NCBI GenBank assembly: GCA_028280915.1
Contig: JANQKX010000624.1
Span: forward strand, 1-8,582
Length of the DNA: 8,582 bases
Source: Kiloniellaceae bacterium
GTDB taxonomy: Bacteria; Pseudomonadota; Alphaproteobacteria; Kiloniellales; Kiloniellaceae
Direction: 5' to 3'
Positions 6,410 to 8,582 of the stretch are shown in pieces. The translations under genes and the position numbers were made by a program. Numbering within the stretch: position 1 is the first letter of the stretch; each line of letters starts with the position of its first letter. The notes under the pieces are model-generated. The model was not told the origin of the DNA. It ran no database searches and worked only from the letters and a program-made list of their open reading frames with translations.

Positions 6410-7426
6410 GAAGGTATCGCAGTCGGAAATCCGGCCGCTGTCGAAACCGCGCTTGAACCAGCGCCGCCGCTGTTCCGATGTGCCGTGGGTGAAGGAATCC
6501 GGCACCACATGACCACGGGCACGGCGCTGCAGAGTATCGTCGCCGATGGCGCTGGCCGCGTTCAGCGCCTCCTCCAGATCGCCCGGCTCCAGAATACCGC
6601 GAATGCGTTCGGCATGGTTGGCCCAGATCCCGGCCAGGCAGTCGGCCTGCAGTTCCTGGCGCACCGTAAGGGCATTGCCCTCGGCTTGGGAGAGGCCTTG
6701 CTTGGCCTCGCGCACCCCCTGGGAAATCCCGAGGAGAGTCTGTACATGGTGTCCCACCTCGTGGGCGATCACATAGGCCTGGGCAAAATCGCCCGGCGCG
6801 GCAAAACGCTCGGCCAGGGTGCGGAAAAAATCCATATCCAGGTACACCTTGCGATCGGCCGGGCAGTAAAACGGGCCCACCGCCGAGCTGGCGAAACCGC
6901 AGCCGGAGGTCACGCCGCCGGTAAAGAGTACCAGGCGGGGCTCCTCATAAGGCTCGCCCCAGGTCTGCTTGAAAAGGGTGTGCCACACGTCTTCCGTATC
7001 CGCCAGCACCACGGCGACAAAATCGCGTAATTCGTCCGGCACGGCCGACGGGTCCGGACCGGTTTCATAGCCATCCCCCTCATAACCGCTCCCACCATAA
7101 CCGCTGGGGTCAAATCCGATTTCCGGCCCCAAGCCGCCGATGAACTGACGCGGATCGACCCCCATCAAAAGGGCGATCACCACGATGGCGATCAGGGCAA
7201 AGCCACCGATGCCCGCCCCTTTGCCAACACGCCCGCGACGTATACTCCCGGGGTGGCGGCCCCCAGAGCGACGGCCCCCGGGACGACGACCCCCGGGACG
7301 ACGACCAAAGGGAAACCGAAAGCCGGTGGGGAGCCGTAGCCGGCCACCCGCACGGCCACCACGCCGACCGGTCGTTCCGCGTCGGTCCTCAATATTGGAA
7401 CTTTGCCTGCGCCCGCGCCATCTCAT
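6392..7426 (-). CDS. ypfJ: YpfJ-type neutral zinc metallopeptidase, membrane anchored
   Basis: A 344-residue protein of the putative neutral zinc metallopeptidase family (Pfam Zn_peptidase). It begins MRWRGRRQSSNIEDRRG, the family's characteristic N-terminus. An Arg/Gly-rich stretch follows (residues about 15-67), with pentapeptides GRRPG, GRRPG, GRRSG, GRHPG. One hydrophobic segment (about 73-89, GFALIAIVVIALLMGV) then precedes VDPRQFIGG. The soluble domain has the zinc motif H222-E-V-G-H226, a probable third ligand E258 in QELQADCLAGIWA, and cysteines at 176 and 188 (CGF...FYCP). The Arg-rich N-terminus would stay in the cytoplasm with the catalytic domain outside. The start at 7426 is preferred over an in-frame ATG at 7525 because it matches the family N-terminus and has GGAGAG 8 bases upstream. 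It converges on the aminotransferase gene. The biological substrate of the family is poorly known. Confidence 0.93.
   Translation of the reverse strand: MRWRGRRQSSNIEDRRGTTGRRGGRAGGRLRLPTGFRFPFGRRPGGRRPGGRRSGGRHPGSIRRGRVGKGAGIGGFALIAIVVIALLMGVDPRQFIGGLGPEIGFDPSGYGGSGYEGDGYETGPDPSAVPDELRDFVAVVLADTEDVWHTLFKQTWGEPYEEPRLVLFTGGVTSGCGFASSAVGPFYCPADRKVYLDMDFFRTLAERFAAPGDFAQAYVIAHEVGHHVQTLLGISQGVREAKQGLSQAEGNALTVRQELQADCLAGIWANHAERIRGILEPGDLEEALNAASAIGDDTLQRRARGHVVPDSFTHGTSEQRRRWFKRGFDSGRISDCDTFQADPL
7247..7306 (-). repeat. 15-base tandem repeat encoding Arg-Gly pentapeptides
   Basis: Four contiguous 15-base units within the metallopeptidase gene encode GRRPG, GRRPG, GRRSG and GRHPG. On the plus strand the two best units share CCCCCGGGACGAC. 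The block widens the basic cytoplasmic tail before the membrane segment. Such units are prone to change in copy number. Confidence 0.8.
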
Positions 7427-7434
7427 GGCAACAA

Positions 7435-7440
7435 CTCTCC
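7435..7440 (-). promoter_or_regulatory. Ribosome binding site fixing the metallopeptidase start
   Basis: GGAGAG on the reverse strand ends 8 bases before the ATG at 7426, supporting this start over the in-frame ATG at 7525. Confidence 0.6.
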
Positions 7441-7536
7441 GGATTTGAGGTTTACTCCCAAACCGCTCTTGAACTCCCTTGCGTGACTTTGCAATATCAC
7501 AAAAAGCGTCTAAGGTTCCAAACAAAGCAACAGCGT

Positions 7537-7542
7537 GGGGAG
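7537..7542 (+). promoter_or_regulatory. Ribosome binding site fixing the YegP-like GTG start
   Basis: GGGGAG lies 8 bases before the GTG at 7551. It favours that start over the in-frame ATG at 7479, which would add 24 residues not expected in the family. Confidence 0.65.
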
Positions 7543-7550
7543 TGGAAAAA

Positions 7551-7880
7551 GTGGCTGGAAAATTTGAACTCTACAAGGACAAGGCGGGCGAGTTTCGCTT
7601 TCGCTTGAAGGCCAGCAATGGTCAGGTAATCCTGGCCAGCGAGGGCTACAAGCAGCAGGCCGGGGCCATGAATGGCATCAACTCGGTGAAGAAGAATGCC
7701 CAGCTCGACGGGCGCTTCGACCGCAGGGAGGGCAAGAACGGCAGCCACCGCTTTAATCTTCTGGCCGGCAACGGACAAGTGATCGGCACCAGCGAGAGCT
7801 ATAAGACGGCCGCGGCCCGGGACAACGGCATCCGGTCGGTGATGAAAAACGCTCCCGACGCAAAGATCGTGGAAATCTAA
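7551..7880 (+). CDS. YegP-like protein with two DUF1508 repeats
   Basis: A 109-residue protein made of two tandem DUF1508 units, residues about 4-48 and 54-99. Unit 1 reads GKFELYKDKAGEFRFRLKAS-NGQVILASEGY...GINSVKKNA, and unit 2 repeats the pattern as GRFDRREGKNGSHRFNLLAG-NGQVIGTSESY...GIRSVMKNA. E. coli YegP has the same two-unit layout and length. With the GTG start the protein opens (M)AGKFEL, matching the family's usual MAGWFEL-type beginning. No signal peptide or membrane segment is present, so it is probably cytoplasmic. The molecular function of the family is not established. The following dehydrogenase gene starts 46 bases downstream on the same strand, so the two may be co-transcribed, with no sign of a functional link. 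Confidence 0.92.
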   Translation: MAGKFELYKDKAGEFRFRLKASNGQVILASEGYKQQAGAMNGINSVKKNAQLDGRFDRREGKNGSHRFNLLAGNGQVIGTSESYKTAAARDNGIRSVMKNAPDAKIVEI

Positions 7881-7926
7881 CCACTTCGAACCGAGCACGT
7901 CTTTCCGTTTTATCCAATGGTGTAAA

Positions 7927-8582
7927 ATGATCGTTCCGCAAACCATGTGCGCGGTGCAGCTGACCGGGCACGGCGGCCTTGACCGATTGCTCTGGCGTGA
8001 TGATGTCCCCACGCCCCGGCCCGGGCCGGGTCAGGTACTGGTGCGGATCAATGCCGCAGGGATGAACAACACGGACATCAACACGCGTATCGGTTGGTAC
8101 AATCAAAACGTAACCGGCGCCACCACCGCCGATGGCGGCCTTGACGGGAACAGCGAGGAAGACGGCAGTTGGTCCGGCGGCCTGACCTTCCCGCGCATTC
8201 AAGGGGCCGACGCGGTGGGCCGCATCGCCGCGGTTGGCGGGGGTGTGGACCCGGGTCGGGTGGGCGAGCGGGTCATCTGCGCCCCTTATGTGCTCGATCC
8301 CGACGATCAAACCGGACTGGACAGCGCCGGCTTTCTGGGGTCCGAGTTCGACGGCGCTTTTGCCCAGTTCACCGTGGTGCCGGCCGGCAACGCGGTGACC
8401 CTGCCCGAGGATCTTCCGGTGGCGGATGTGGACCTGGCCACCTTGCCCTGCTCGGGCGGCACAGCCATGAACATGCTGCTCATGGCGGGGGCGGCCGCCG
8501 GGGATGTGGCGCTTGTCACCGGCGCCTCGGGGGGCGTGGGTCAGTTTCTAGTGCAGATCCTGAAAATCTTGAACGCCGAGGT
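7927..8582 (+). CDS. Medium-chain dehydrogenase/reductase, quinone-oxidoreductase-like (N-terminal 218 residues)
   Basis: This open frame runs off the window end with 218 codons visible and no stop. It starts as a GroES-like alcohol dehydrogenase fold (VQLTGHGGLDRLLWRDDVPTPRPGPGQVLVRINAAGMNNTDINTR). The Rossmann NAD(P) loop is VTGASGGVGQ (197-206), and PRIQGADAVGRIAAVG is a further family block. At the position of the catalytic zinc-binding cysteine it has N-N-T-D, and the four-cysteine structural zinc lobe is missing, so it is likely a zinc-independent NADPH oxidoreductase. A polar insert (TTADGGLDGNSEEDGSW, 66-82) follows the first block. The start may be the ATG at 7927 or the in-frame ATG at 7945 (MCAVQL); neither has a strong ribosome site. 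A TAAAAT box at 7923-7928 could be a -10 element favouring the second. Substrate is unknown. Confidence 0.88.
   Translation, partial: MIVPQTMCAVQLTGHGGLDRLLWRDDVPTPRPGPGQVLVRINAAGMNNTDINTRIGWYNQNVTGATTADGGLDGNSEEDGSWSGGLTFPRIQGADAVGRIAAVGGGVDPGRVGERVICAPYVLDPDDQTGLDSAGFLGSEFDGAFAQFTVVPAGNAVTLPEDLPVADVDLATLPCSGGTAMNMLLMAGAAAGDVALVTGASGGVGQFLVQILKILNAE

Larger units (their letters stand above)
7427..7550. promoter_or_regulatory. Divergent intergenic region with possible rightward promoter
   Basis: This 124-base gap separates the leftward metallopeptidase and rightward YegP-like genes and should hold both promoters. Rightward, TTGAAC (7469-7474), a 17-base spacer and CAATAT (7492-7497) form a weak sigma70-like candidate. 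No convincing leftward promoter and no clear operator were seen. Confidence 0.3.

Noticed and set aside
7427..7525. N-terminal extension of the metallopeptidase from an upstream in-frame ATG
   Set aside because: The family N-terminus MRWRGRR begins at 7426 with a good ribosome site, and the extension has no similarity to the family.
7479..7550. N-terminal extension of the YegP-like protein
   Set aside because: GGGGAG is well placed for the GTG at 7551 and the resulting protein matches the family length and opening residues.

Overview
The window is GC-rich, densely packed bacterial DNA. Its codon use and gene set suggest an alphaproteobacterium (a Rhodospirillales-like or marine heterotroph). 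That assignment rests on general resemblance, not on a marker gene.

Bases 1-6353 hold a divergent catabolic locus around a short AT-rich control region (about 2376-2487). Leftward runs an RpiR/MurR-family regulator, a Rieske non-heme iron oxygenase of the quaternary-ammonium type (CntA/GbcA-like), and an aldehyde dehydrogenase cut by the window edge. These three overlap by 4 and 8 bases and look translationally coupled. Rightward runs an 818-residue FAD plus GcvT-domain amine demethylase of the dimethylglycine/sarcosine dehydrogenase family. It is followed 44 bases later by a class III PLP aminotransferase most like the taurine:2-oxoglutarate group. Read together, the enzymes fit an ordered route: oxidative N-demethylation of a quaternary amine, flavin-dependent removal of further N-methyl groups with transfer of C1 units to tetrahydrofolate, transamination of the freed primary amine to an aldehyde, and oxidation of that aldehyde. 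The substrate cannot be read from the sequence; an omega-amino acid or taurine betaine is the working guess. No reductase partner for the Rieske oxygenase is inside the window.

Bases 6354-8582 look like unrelated chromosomal housekeeping. A YpfJ-type membrane-anchored zinc metallopeptidase converges on the aminotransferase. The last bases of its gene are present as an imperfect 25-base duplication, and its N-terminal region carries an Arg/Gly-rich pentapeptide repeat. Divergent from it are a two-repeat YegP/DUF1508 protein and the first 218 codons of a zinc-less medium-chain dehydrogenase/reductase that leaves the window.

No tRNA, rRNA, CRISPR array, insertion sequence or convincing intrinsic terminator was seen.
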